Below are positions 44,340-52,854 of a DNA stretch of 64,000 nt, one piece after another. How positions within the stretch are numbered: position 1 is the first letter of the stretch; every line of letters starts with the position of its first letter. Source of the stretch: Bacillus_BU sp051233475 (GTDB lineage Bacteria > Bacillota > Bacilli > Bacillales > Cytobacillaceae); the NCBI RefSeq assembly GCF_051233475.1, contig NZ_JBKFGH010000004.1:62001-126000 (forward strand), in the 5' to 3' direction. A program made the translations under genes and the position numbers. The notes beneath the pieces were generated by a model. It was given only the letters and a program-made list of their open reading frames with translations, was not told where the DNA came from and ran no database searches.

Positions 44340-44598
44340 CTGTTGATTTCCGCTCCAGGCGCTTGCTTTCCGCGGGGCGGGCGGTGAGCCTGTCTAGCTG
44401 CAGCGGCTAGGGGCTCGCAGGTCTACAGCCAATCCGTCAAGAAGGTCAAAGAACGACCTTCTTGACGGATTGGCTTATGCCTGTCGCCCCTGGGCAAGCC
44501 GCTTCCTCTTTTCCTTCTCCTCGGAGCTAAAGCTCCTGTGGGGTCTCGCCTGTCCCGCTGCTCCCGCAGGAGTCAAGCGCCTTCCGCTCTAATCAACA
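44340..44598 (-). repeat. Dispersed inverted-end element, copy B, enlarged by an inner second repeat
   Basis: Ends are CTGTTGATTTCCGCTC and CGCTCTAATCAACA. Outer parts match the other copies (CTTTCCGCGGGG; GACTCCTGCGGGAG on the minus strand), but the middle has about 130 extra bases with its own long hairpin: GCCAATCCGTCAAGAAGGTC and GACCTTCTTGACGGATTGGC, 20-base perfect arms (about 44428-44475), flanked by GCAGCGGCTAGGGGC and GCCCCTGGGCAAGCCGC. So one repeat family sits inside another. Confidence 0.88.
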
Positions 44599-44653
44599 TT
44601 GTGTAAAAAATCAAAACTGAGCTTTAACACAGTCTTTTTATTAAGTAGTGTTA

Positions 44654-45649
44654 TTAGAAAAAAGAGATAACGGCTCCGTTTTTATGAATTAATGTGCCAG
44701 TTTTTCCGGACATTTTTTGGTATTTTGAGGCAGTGCCATATGGTACTTTTAACATGAGTTGTTCTCCGTTTTTATCAAACTCTACACTATAAGAGTCTGA
44801 CGCCCCGATAACGGTTGCATCTGTATATAATGCTACTCCTGGAATATGTAAATTTTGGCCAATAATAACCATATCTCGATTTAGGCCATTTGCTTCTTTT
44901 AGATTTTCAACTGTAACTCCAAATCGATTGGCAATTCCCCATAAAGTATCACCAGCGGCAACGGTATATACTTCTTCTTTTTCTTTGCTATGGTATTCAG
45001 TGGGAACGGATAGCTTTTGCCCAATCAGGATTTTTTCATTTCGAAGGTTATTTTCCTTTACTAATTCATTAACACTAATATGATATTTTTTAGCTATGGA
45101 GTAAAGAGTGTCCCCTTTTTTAACCGTATAAGTTCCTGAGATATCGTCTAATGCTACTGTAGGTTTTGGATGGATTTCTGGTGTTTCATATGGCACTAGT
45201 AGTTGCTGTCCGACCTTAATTTTATCTGATGTTAAACCGTTCCCAACCATAAGAAGGTTTACGCTGATTTGATATTTTTTGGAAAGGCTGTAAAGAGTAT
45301 CTCCTTTTTTTACTGCATAACGACCTAAGGACTCTTCTGCTTCTGAATGTTCTATATGCTGATCCGGGACTAAAAGCTGCTGATTTACATAGATTTTTTC
45401 CGATGTTAGACCGTTTACCTCCATTAACTGGTTGATACTAACCTGATATTTTTTGGAAAGGCTGTAAAGAGTATCTCCTTTTTTTACAGTGTAATCCGTA
45501 CTACACGCGCTCACTTTTGTACCCATAAGTGTAAGAACGGTAATGGCTCCCGCCAATGAGGTGGCTGTTACTTTTTGATTACGCACTCGAATTTTGTCTT
45601 TGCGTAAATCGGCTAGTCTTTGTTTTCTAGTTTTTAAAATAGTACCCAA
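44654..45649 (-). CDS. Secreted or surface protein with four LysM domains
   Basis: 331 residues. N-terminal basic segment and hydrophobic stretch (about 27-47), then four LysM motifs beginning YTVKKGDTLYSLSKKY (about 53), YAVKKGDTLYS (about 112), YTVKKGDTLYSIAKKY (about 174) and YTVAAGDTLWGIANRF (about 227), each ending near LLVP or LHIP. The last 55 residues are not LysM. LysM binds peptidoglycan. TTG 45649 touches AGGAG, an odd spacing; GGGGAT further up may be the real site. Confidence 0.85.
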   Translation of the reverse strand: MGTILKTRKQRLADLRKDKIRVRNQKVTATSLAGAITVLTLMGTKVSACSTDYTVKKGDTLYSLSKKYQVSINQLMEVNGLTSEKIYVNQQLLVPDQHIEHSEAEESLGRYAVKKGDTLYSLSKKYQISVNLLMVGNGLTSDKIKVGQQLLVPYETPEIHPKPTVALDDISGTYTVKKGDTLYSIAKKYHISVNELVKENNLRNEKILIGQKLSVPTEYHSKEKEEVYTVAAGDTLWGIANRFGVTVENLKEANGLNRDMVIIGQNLHIPGVALYTDATVIGASDSYSVEFDKNGEQLMLKVPYGTASKYQKMSGKTGTLIHKNGAVISFF

Positions 45650-45682
45650 CTCCTAATCCCCCAGTCTAAAAAAATAAATAAA

Positions 45683-45712
45683 AATACCTATAAAAATTCC
45701 TTTATAGGTATT
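45683..45712 (-). terminator. AT-rich hairpin, likely terminator of the permease gene
   Basis: AATACCTATAAA (45683-45694), loop of 6, TTTATAGGTATT (45701-45712); on the minus strand TTTATTTATTTTTTT follows. Confidence 0.6.
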
Positions 45713-45839
45713 CGACGGAGTTCTACATTTTTTGACCGTAATTATATAAATTTTTCCTCATAAACCTTAATTATTATTTATTGGGAATATATACCACAAA
45801 ATTAATGAGCAGCGTTGATACTTCAACGCAGTAAACGAG

Positions 45840-45887
45840 CGGGGGACAGTCCCTCATTGCTTTAAAGCAATGAGGGACAGTCCCCCG
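45840..45887. repeat. 48-bp near-perfect palindrome
   Basis: CGGGGGACAGTCCCTCATTG then CTTTAAAG then CAATGAGGGACAGTCCCCCG; one mismatched pair. No T-run, 16 bases past the permease stop. REP-like. Confidence 0.75.
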
Positions 45888-45903
45888 TTGAGGTGATGCG
45901 GTG

Positions 45904-47304
45904 CTAGATTAAAAACATGGCGACGATGGTGGTGACGACGAGGCCGATTGTGACGGGTTTCAAGTTTCGACGTGCTAGTTCAAAGGCATCGACATTACAA
46001 ATGGCTGCAGCAGGAATAAGTGCCCATGGGACCAGAGTCCCGCCTCCAACCCAAATGGCGGCAATTTGCCCTAATGCAGTAAGGGTTGCTGCGCCTGCTC
46101 CAATCGCGGTTGCAAATAAGTTTGCAATTGAGCCGGCCAACGAAATACCGGAAAAACCCGAACCATCCAAGCCGGTTATCGCACCAACAACCGTAAGTGT
46201 GACAGCGCCGACCTCCTTGCTTAATGGAACGACACTTGCTAGTGCCACACCAAGGTCATTGACGATACCGTGTGATTCCTTAGGAAGAAAGTCTCCAATA
46301 ATTGTTGCAAACCCAGAATCCCCTAAGTAAAAAAATGCTGCGATCGGGATGACTGGACCAAACACTTTAAAGCCAAATTGAAATCCATCGATCAAATATT
46401 CCGTTGTTTTCTCAAGCCCGCTATTGCGGTGACTTACTAAGGTAATTATGAGCAAAATAAAGATGGAAGTACCGCCAACTAGTGCCGTCGCATCGCCGCC
46501 CTGTAAGTCAAGCATGAACATAGCGGCGACATCTAAAGCAAATAATAAAGGAATCATTAATGCGAACAACCGTTTTTGTTTTAAAGATAATAAACTTTGT
46601 TCTCCGTCTTGTGATGTAAGGGGTGAGGAGATTGCTTCTTGAGGAGTGGCAGTTAACCTTCCTAATTTCATATCCCTTTTCAAAAAATAAAAAGCAGCAA
46701 TCGTTGTCACGAGTCCCATCACAAATACTAGCGGGATACTTGCATCGATTACTTCGCCAACGGGGAGCCCAGCTGCATCTGCTGTAAGCTTTGGGGCGGC
46801 CTGTATAATAAAATCACCGGACAAGGCAATACCATGGCCAAATAAATTCATTGCCATTGCTACCCCCAATGCCGGGAGTCCAACCCTTACGGCAACCGGC
46901 AGTAAGACAGCTCCTAATAGCGCAACTGCTGGTGATGGCCAAAAAAACCAAGAAATAACCATCATTAAAATTCCAATCGTCCAAAAGGCTAGGGCCGGGG
47001 TTCGAATTAATTTAGTAAAAGGTGAGATCATCACATCATTAATCCCTGTTGTCGTCAATGTTTTACTCATCGCGACAATAATGGAAATGACTAGAATCGT
47101 TGACAGAAGCTCTGTGATGGCAAATATAAAACTACTGAAAATACTGCTGACAGAAGCACTCAGTGAGCCAGTTGCGGTGATTGCAATTAAAAAGATCCCG
47201 ATAATACAAACAAGGGTTGTGTCCCGCCTCATGACCATAAACCCAATGATTAGGAAAATAAACGCAACATATATCCAATGAAGGGCTGTTAATTCAACGC
47301 CCAT
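45904..47304 (-). CDS. Multi-span membrane permease, family uncertain
   Basis: 466 residues, about 11-12 helices in two halves around a charged loop (about 205-240). GAGGAGAG before ATG 47304. Segments such as FFWPSPAVALLGAVLLPVA, GHGIALSGDFIIQAAP and SKEVGAVTLTVVGAITGLDGS, with polar residues in helix breaks, resemble the ion-transporter superfamily (CitM/GntP-like). Substrate not readable. Confidence 0.65.
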   Translation of the reverse strand: MGVELTALHWIYVAFIFLIIGFMVMRRDTTLVCIIGIFLIAITATGSLSASVSSIFSSFIFAITELLSTILVISIIVAMSKTLTTTGINDVMISPFTKLIRTPALAFWTIGILMMVISWFFWPSPAVALLGAVLLPVAVRVGLPALGVAMAMNLFGHGIALSGDFIIQAAPKLTADAAGLPVGEVIDASIPLVFVMGLVTTIAAFYFLKRDMKLGRLTATPQEAISSPLTSQDGEQSLLSLKQKRLFALMIPLLFALDVAAMFMLDLQGGDATALVGGTSIFILLIITLVSHRNSGLEKTTEYLIDGFQFGFKVFGPVIPIAAFFYLGDSGFATIIGDFLPKESHGIVNDLGVALASVVPLSKEVGAVTLTVVGAITGLDGSGFSGISLAGSIANLFATAIGAGAATLTALGQIAAIWVGGGTLVPWALIPAAAICNVDAFELARRNLKPVTIGLVVTTIVAMFLI

Positions 47305-47409
47305 ATATTACTCTCCTCTCTTCATCCGCGGTGTTAGTTTGTCGGTCCCGGATGTAATACAGAATATGAAATCTAGGAGAAGATGTGAGCGCCAAAGGAT
47401 TCAAAAATT

Positions 47410-47456
47410 AAGAAAGGATAGGGACGCCAGCAAATGCATAGTCCCTATCCTTTCTT
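47410..47456 (-). terminator. Strong terminator of hmoB
   Basis: AAGAAAGGATAGGGAC and GTCCCTATCCTTTCTT, perfect 16-bp stem (47410-47425 and 47441-47456), then AATTTTTG on the minus strand. It overlaps the hmoB stop. Confidence 0.9.
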
Positions 47457-47973
47457 AATTATCCTCATTTTCAGGAATATAGTATTTGGTCACGTATGAT
47501 GCACCCGAAAAGATCTTTATTGGAGGCTTTTCGCCCGAGGACCCTTTCGCAGATTTTTGATGTGACTTACCAAAAGCTTCGGATTTCTTCCACTCTTCGA
47601 AATGGGATTCATCTTCCCATAAAGTTAAAATAATGTAGGTATCGGATGAAAGTGGACGGAGTACCTGGATACCAACAAAACCTGGCCGTTGATCAATAGC
47701 GCGATCCCTGTTTTTAAAGCGGTGTTCAAACAATGGACGCCCATCATCTGTAACCGGTATATGGTTCATAACAACAAATCGTGCAAAATCCATCTGTCCA
47801 ACAGATTCAATGACTTCGTAGCTTCTTGGTTCTTTAAACACGGTTTCTCCATTTGTTTCATGAAGAAGCACGGCTGTATCTTCATACATCATGAGAAGCA
47901 TCGTTTCCTGACTGTGCATAGTCTTTATTTTTAACAAGTAGTCAAACGTCCCTGACGTCATAAAAACATTCAT
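47455..47973 (-). CDS. hmoB: HmoB, heme-degrading monooxygenase (IsdG-like, ABM fold)
   Basis: 172 residues from ATG 47973 (AGAGGTGAG). The ABM half (about 75-165: FVVMNHIPVTDDGRPLFEHRF in parts, FVGIQVLRP, ILTLWEDESHFEEWKKSEAF) has the Asn, His and Trp pattern of IsdG/HmoB enzymes, which open heme and free iron. The N-terminal half is the extension special to HmoB (YhgC). Next to hemEHY, as in B. subtilis. Confidence 0.9.
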   Translation of the reverse strand: MNVFMTSGTFDYLLKIKTMHSQETMLLMMYEDTAVLLHETNGETVFKEPRSYEVIESVGQMDFARFVVMNHIPVTDDGRPLFEHRFKNRDRAIDQRPGFVGIQVLRPLSSDTYIILTLWEDESHFEEWKKSEAFGKSHQKSAKGSSGEKPPIKIFSGASYVTKYYIPENEDN

Positions 47974-48032
47974 CAAACTCACCTCTTTTTTAGAAATGCT
48001 GTGTTAAAGAATAATGTTGATTTTGAACACTT

Positions 48033-48162
48033 TGTTGATTGGAGAGGAAGGTGCGAGACTCCTGCGGGAGAAGGTGTCACGGGAGACCCCACAGGCGCTA
48101 TGCGCCGAGGAGGCTCCCGGACTCCCCCGCGGAAAGCGAGCACCTGCAGCGGAAATCAACAG
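48033..48162 (+). repeat. Dispersed inverted-end element, copy C
   Basis: TGTTGATTGGAGAGG ... CGGAAATCAACAG. Contains GAGACTCCTGCGGGAG, GGGAGACCCCACAGGCG, GCCGAGGAGGCTCCCGGACT and CCCGCGGAAAGCGAGCACC. Closest to copy A in sequence. Lies between hmoB and hemE. Confidence 0.9.
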
Positions 48163-48442
48163 CCAGATTTAACAGAGCCTTTAGAAAAAATCACCAAATA
48201 TTACTTATATATATAAATTCAGCAAAATCATCTTTCCTACCTTCATAAAAATGAATTATTTTATAAAAAATAACACATGAAAAACGTCAATTTATCGACA
48301 TTTGAAAACGCAACCTATACAACTATTATTTTAAAGGATATATTGGAAACAGTTATGGCAACGGTATTTTTTATAAGTTTTACTTTATGGTAATATATAC
48401 TATTAGGAGAATCAGACAGTCTTGAAAGGTGGATAAAAATTA

Positions 48443-49489
48443 ATGTCGAAAGTGATCAACGAAACATTTTTAAAAGCAGCTAGAGGCGAAAAAACAGATT
48501 ATGTTCCAGTTTGGTATATGCGTCAAGCAGGGCGTTCCCAACCCGAATACAGAGCGATTAAAGAAAAATATTCATTATTTGAAATTACGCATCAACCGGA
48601 ATTATGTGCTTATGTAACAAGATTACCGGTTGAACAATATAATGTTGATGCAGCTATTCTTTATAAAGATATTATGACACCGCTACCTGCTATCGGGGTA
48701 GACGTAGATATTAAAGCAGGAATCGGACCAGTTATTTCAAATCCAATCACTTCTTTAGCTGACGTTCAAAAACTTGGCGAAATTAATCCAGAAGCCGATC
48801 TTCCATATGTTTTTGAAACGATTCGCATTTTAACACAAGAACAATTATCGGTTCCGTTAATTGGTTTTGCCGGAGCGCCGTTTACGATGGCGAGCTACAT
48901 GATTGAAGGCGGTCCATCTAAAAACTATAACAAAACGAAAGCGTTTATGTATACCAATCCAGAAGCATGGTTTGCTCTAATGGACAAGCTGGGTGAAACG
49001 ACGATTACTTATGTAAAAGCACAGATTAAAGCTGGTGCTAAAGCCGTGCAAATTTTCGATTCATGGGTTGGCGCTTTGAATGTTCAAGATTATCGTTATT
49101 TCATTAAACCGGTCATGACTCGTATCTTCTCGGCTCTTAAAGAAGAAGGAGTACCATTAATCATGTTCGGTGTTGGGGCAAGCCATTTAGCATTAGAATG
49201 GAATGACTTACCACTAGATGTAGTTGGTCTGGACTGGCGCTTGCCAATCGAACAAGCTCGAGCTATGGGCATTCAGAAAACAGTTCAAGGGAACTTAGAC
49301 CCAGCCATTCTCCTAGCTCCATGGGAAGTTATTGAAGAAAAAGCAAAGGCTATTTTAGATCAAGGAATGGCTCAACCTGGATATATTTTCAACCTTGGTC
49401 ATGGTGTATTCCCTTCCGTGAACCCAGATACATTAAAGAGATTAACCACCTTTATTCATGAGTATTCAGCTGAAAAATTAAGAGGTTAA
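48443..49489 (+). CDS. hemE: Uroporphyrinogen decarboxylase
   Basis: 348 residues, GAAAGGTGG before ATG 48443. Family motifs PVWYMRQAGRSQPEYR (about 21-36), ILYKDIMTPLPA, GFAGAPFTMASYMIEGG and NLGHGVFP. Turns uroporphyrinogen III into coproporphyrinogen III. Head of the heme cluster with hemH and hemY. Confidence 0.97.
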   Translation: MSKVINETFLKAARGEKTDYVPVWYMRQAGRSQPEYRAIKEKYSLFEITHQPELCAYVTRLPVEQYNVDAAILYKDIMTPLPAIGVDVDIKAGIGPVISNPITSLADVQKLGEINPEADLPYVFETIRILTQEQLSVPLIGFAGAPFTMASYMIEGGPSKNYNKTKAFMYTNPEAWFALMDKLGETTITYVKAQIKAGAKAVQIFDSWVGALNVQDYRYFIKPVMTRIFSALKEEGVPLIMFGVGASHLALEWNDLPLDVVGLDWRLPIEQARAMGIQKTVQGNLDPAILLAPWEVIEEKAKAILDQGMAQPGYIFNLGHGVFPSVNPDTLKRLTTFIHEYSAEKLRG

Positions 49490-49519
49490 TTTCCAAATTA
49501 AGCTCTTTTGAAGACTACA

Positions 49520-49587
49520 GCCCCTAAAGTTCCTATGTGAATCTCTTCTATTGAAGGATCGCTAGCTACTTTTCTGGGGCTTCTTTT
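49520..49587 (+). terminator. Possible long-loop hairpin between hemE and hemH
   Basis: AGCCCCTAAAGT and ACTTTTCTGGGGCT pair with a bulge, loop of about 40 bases, then TCTTTTCT. Weak terminator or pause. Confidence 0.45.
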
Positions 49588-49673
49588 CTAACTACAGTGT
49601 TTTTTTGTGGTAAAGTTTATGCTTTTTTGGGAAAATACTCTAGTAGATAAAAGTAGAGAATAGGTGGAGACAT

Positions 49674-50609
49674 ATGACAAAAAAGAAAATGGGTCTTCTT
49701 GTTATGGCCTATGGAACCCCGAACAAAGAAGAAGACCTAGAAAAGTATTATACACATATTCGCCACGGACGTAAGCCCTCACCTGAATTGCTGGAAGATT
49801 TAAGGGAACGTTATGAAGCGATCGGAGGAATTTCTCCATTAGGTAAAATAACATTGGAACAGGCTCAAACTCTCGAAGAACATTTGAACAAGATCCAGAA
49901 TGAAATAGAATTTAAGATGTACTTAGGATTAAAGCATGTTGAACCATTCATCGAGGATGCGGTGAAGCAAATGCATGAGGATGGAATTCGTGAAGCAGTT
50001 AGTATCGTTCTTGCTCCACATTTTTCAACCTTTAGCGTAAAATCCTATAACGGTCGTGCACAGGAAGAAGCGGAGAAGCTCGGAGGCCTTAGCATTCTTT
50101 CGGTTGAAAGCTGGTATAAGGAACCGAAGTTTATTAATTATTGGGCCGACAAGGTTCGGAACACGTTTGAGCAAATGCCAGAAATAGAACGGCAACATGC
50201 TATGTTGATTGTTTCTGCTCATAGTTTGCCAGAAAAAATTGTTCAAATGGGTGACCCATATCCGCAGCAAATTCAAGAAACAGCTGATTTAATTGCTGAG
50301 GCTGCCAATATTAAAAATTATTCCGTTGGTTGGCAAAGTGCAGGTAAAACTCCAGAGCCATGGCTCGGACCGGATGTTCAGGACTTAACGGCTGAATTAT
50401 TCGAGACAGCTAGTTACAAAGCGTTCGTTTATATACCAGTCGGCTTTGTCGCTGACCATTTAGAAGTGTTATATGACAATGATATTGAATGTAAAGCAGT
50501 GACTGACAAGGTTGGTGCAAGTTATTATCGTCCGGAAATGCCGAACTCCCAGCCAGAATTTATTGATGCACTGGCATCAGTTGTATTAAATAGATTGTCA
50601 GTTCTTTAA
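49674..50609 (+). CDS. hemH: Ferrochelatase (coproporphyrin type)
   Basis: 311 residues, GGTGGAG before ATG 49674. LLVMAYGTP at the start, SAHSLPEKI (metal His about 183), GWQSAGKTPEPWLGPD and PVGFVADHLEVLYDND. In Firmicutes this enzyme inserts iron into coproporphyrin III. Overlaps the first possible hemY start. Confidence 0.96.
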   Translation: MTKKKMGLLVMAYGTPNKEEDLEKYYTHIRHGRKPSPELLEDLRERYEAIGGISPLGKITLEQAQTLEEHLNKIQNEIEFKMYLGLKHVEPFIEDAVKQMHEDGIREAVSIVLAPHFSTFSVKSYNGRAQEEAEKLGGLSILSVESWYKEPKFINYWADKVRNTFEQMPEIERQHAMLIVSAHSLPEKIVQMGDPYPQQIQETADLIAEAANIKNYSVGWQSAGKTPEPWLGPDVQDLTAELFETASYKAFVYIPVGFVADHLEVLYDNDIECKAVTDKVGASYYRPEMPNSQPEFIDALASVVLNRLSVL

Positions 50610-50638
50610 TGAATTTTACTGAAAAGAAGGGTTATACG

Positions 50639-52054
50639 ATGTTGGAGAGAAAACAAAAGGTAGTGATTATCGGGGGCGGAATTACGGGGCTTACGGCAGC
50701 ATATTACTTGCAAAAAGAAGCCTTATTGCAAAATCTACCTTTTGAAGTGAAACTGATTGAAGCATCCCATCGACTGGGGGGGAAATTGCAAACATTTGTC
50801 CAGGACGGGTATGTTATTGAAAGAGGGCCGGATTCTTTCCTCGAGAGAAAGCAAAGTGCGGTACGTTTAGCGAAGGAAGTAGGAATAGCGGACCGATTAA
50901 TTAATAATTCTGCAGGACAGTCTTTTGTAGTGGCTAATCAACAATTATACCCGATGCCCGGGGGTTCGATCATGGGCATTCCCACCGAATTAGTTCCATT
51001 TATTACAACAAGATTGTTTTCAGTTGCCGGCAAAGTAAGAGCAGCCGCAGATTTAATTATTCCCCGTTCAAACATGAAGGGTGATCAGTCACTTGGTCAT
51101 TTTTTTCGACGGAGAGTGGGGGATGAAGTATTAGAGAATTTAATTGAGCCGTTATTATCGGGAATTTATGCCGGAGATATTGACCAATTAAGCCTAATGT
51201 CTACTTTTCCTCAGTTTTACCAAGTCGAGAAAAATCATCGAAGCTTAATTCTTGGGATGAGAAAAGGGAAGACACCTCAGCAATCAAATAACCCTACTTC
51301 AAGTTCTAAAAAGGGTATTTTTCTAACCGTTTCGACCGGACTGCAATCATTCATCGAGGCAATTGAGGCCAAACTTCAGCCGCATTCCGTTATGAAAGGA
51401 TACAGAGTGGAATCGATCAAGAAGCTTGGAGAAGGCTATGAAATGGAGCTAAACAGCAAGGAGAGAATACTAGCTGACAGCATTATTGTTGCCGTTCCGC
51501 ACCATACTGCTGCTTCTATTTTTTCTCAATATGAATATTTCTCAGTGTTCAAACACGTTCCGGCAACTTCAGTTGCAACCGTCGCCCTTGCTTTTCCAAA
51601 GGAAGCGATTAAAAAGGACATCGATGGAACCGGATTTGTTGTATCGAGAAACAGTGATTTTTCCATTACGGCTTGCACATGGACCCATAAAAAATGGCCC
51701 CACAGTACACCGGAAGGGAAGGTTTTGCTTCGCTGTTATGTCGGCAGACCGGGTGATGAAACGATTGTTGATTTATCAGATGATGAGATTATCAATATCG
51801 TATTAGATGATTTAAACAAAATCATGAATATCACGGCTAAACCAGAATTGTCGGTCGTAACCCGCTGGAAAGATTCGATGCCCCAGTATACTGTCGGTCA
51901 TAAAGATAGAATCAATGATGTTACAGAAAAAATGTCAGAAGAGCTTCCGGGAGTCTTTTTGGCAGGGAGCTCGTATCAAGGAATCGGGGTTCCAGATTGC
52001 ATTGATCAAGCAGAAGCTGCTGTTAAGAAAGTAATTGAATTCCTAAAAAAATAA
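50639..52054 (+). CDS. hemY: Coproporphyrinogen III oxidase (HemY/CgoX)
   Basis: 471 residues from ATG 50639 (AAGAAGGG, 7-base gap); ATG 50609 has no site. FAD-binding IIGGGITGLTAAYYL, then ERGPDSFLERK, FFRRRVGDEVLENLIEPLLSGIYAGD (in parts), and SYQGIGVPDCIDQA. Soluble oxygen-dependent oxidase of the Gram-positive heme route, acting before HemH. Confidence 0.96.
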   Translation: MLERKQKVVIIGGGITGLTAAYYLQKEALLQNLPFEVKLIEASHRLGGKLQTFVQDGYVIERGPDSFLERKQSAVRLAKEVGIADRLINNSAGQSFVVANQQLYPMPGGSIMGIPTELVPFITTRLFSVAGKVRAAADLIIPRSNMKGDQSLGHFFRRRVGDEVLENLIEPLLSGIYAGDIDQLSLMSTFPQFYQVEKNHRSLILGMRKGKTPQQSNNPTSSSKKGIFLTVSTGLQSFIEAIEAKLQPHSVMKGYRVESIKKLGEGYEMELNSKERILADSIIVAVPHHTAASIFSQYEYFSVFKHVPATSVATVALAFPKEAIKKDIDGTGFVVSRNSDFSITACTWTHKKWPHSTPEGKVLLRCYVGRPGDETIVDLSDDEIINIVLDDLNKIMNITAKPELSVVTRWKDSMPQYTVGHKDRINDVTEKMSEELPGVFLAGSSYQGIGVPDCIDQAEAAVKKVIEFLKK

Positions 52055-52060
52055 CGATGG

Positions 52061-52094
52061 AGCAGCTGGATTGATTGAAACAGCTGCTTTTTTT
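52061..52094 (+). terminator. Terminator after hemY
   Basis: AGCAGCTG (52061-52068), loop of 12, CAGCTGCT (52081-52088), TTTTTTG. Confidence 0.88.
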
Positions 52095-52165
52095 GATTTT
52101 TATATTTTTATTTTATTCCTACTTGTATTTTTTATTTATTTTTGATACATTAGTTTTGTACTAAA

Positions 52166-52188
52166 TGACCGTTTTGTTCATTTGGTCA
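52166..52188. promoter_or_regulatory. Likely YhgD operator upstream of yhgD
   Basis: 23-bp site with TGACC ... GGTCA ends; its reverse complement shares TGACCAAATGAACAAA and 20 of 23 bases or nearly so with a site before yhgE (52810). 24 bases before the yhgD start. Confidence 0.65.
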
Positions 52189-52211
52189 TTTTATTAGAAA
52201 GAGGTGTTCCG

Positions 52212-52784
52212 ATGGTTGTAGACCGTAGGCAAATGATTATTGATGCTGCAACAAAATCATTTTCTTTATTTGGATATAAAGCCACGACAATGGATCAGGT
52301 TGCAAAGCTAGCCAATGTTGGCAAGGGAACCATCTATACTTTTTTTAAAAATAAAGAAGAGTTGTTTGATGAAATCATTACGGGCTTAATAAATGAAATG
52401 AGAGCAGCTGCTGATGAATCATTTGACCCATCACTTACTTTCCATGAAGTGGTTCATCGTGCCCTCTTTAAAATGATTGAGTTTCGTAATAAGCATCAAT
52501 TAATGATTAAACTCTTTCAAGAGGAAAGAGAGATGGGCACTCCGGCAGTGGAGGAAGTGATTCAAAAAGTAGAGTCAACCATCATTAATTATATCAAGGA
52601 AAAGCTGGAGAATGGTGTAAAACGTGGAGAAATTCAGGTATGTGATCCTGAAATCACTGCGTTTATTATAATTAAGTTTTACATTGCCTTGATTTTTGAT
52701 TGGGAAAAAAAACACGAACCTCTATCAAAAGAACAGATTGCCAAACTATTTGAACGCTACATTTTTAAAGGATTGTCTGGATAG
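52212..52784 (+). CDS. yhgD: YhgD, TetR-family regulator
   Basis: 190 residues from ATG 52212 (GAGGTG, 5-base gap). TetR helix-turn-helix at about 8-50 (AATKSFSLFGYKATTMDQVA, then GKGTIYTFFKNKEELF). The C-terminal ligand domain ends in ERYIFKGL. Encoded next to yhgE; the shared 23-bp sites suggest it controls both. Confidence 0.92.
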   Translation: MVVDRRQMIIDAATKSFSLFGYKATTMDQVAKLANVGKGTIYTFFKNKEELFDEIITGLINEMRAAADESFDPSLTFHEVVHRALFKMIEFRNKHQLMIKLFQEEREMGTPAVEEVIQKVESTIINYIKEKLENGVKRGEIQVCDPEITAFIIIKFYIALIFDWEKKHEPLSKEQIAKLFERYIFKGLSG

Positions 52785-52809
52785 ACGATCCTTGCTTTTA
52801 ACCCTTTTG

Positions 52810-52832
52810 TGACCAAATGAACAAATTAGTCA
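52810..52832. promoter_or_regulatory. Likely YhgD operator upstream of yhgE
   Basis: TGACCAAATGAACAAA followed by TTAGTCA, close to the reverse complement of the site at 52166. 23 bases before the yhgE start, so binding would block the promoter or early transcription. Confidence 0.65.
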
Positions 52833-52854
52833 TAATGTTTTAGGAGGCATTACT

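Noticed and set aside
45917..46330. 137-codon plus-strand frame opposite the permease
   Set aside because: Antisense shadow of a membrane protein; Ala/Pro-rich, no ribosome site.
48001..48248. Frames of 69-71 codons over repeat copy C
   Set aside because: Repeat sequence, frame not kept between copies.
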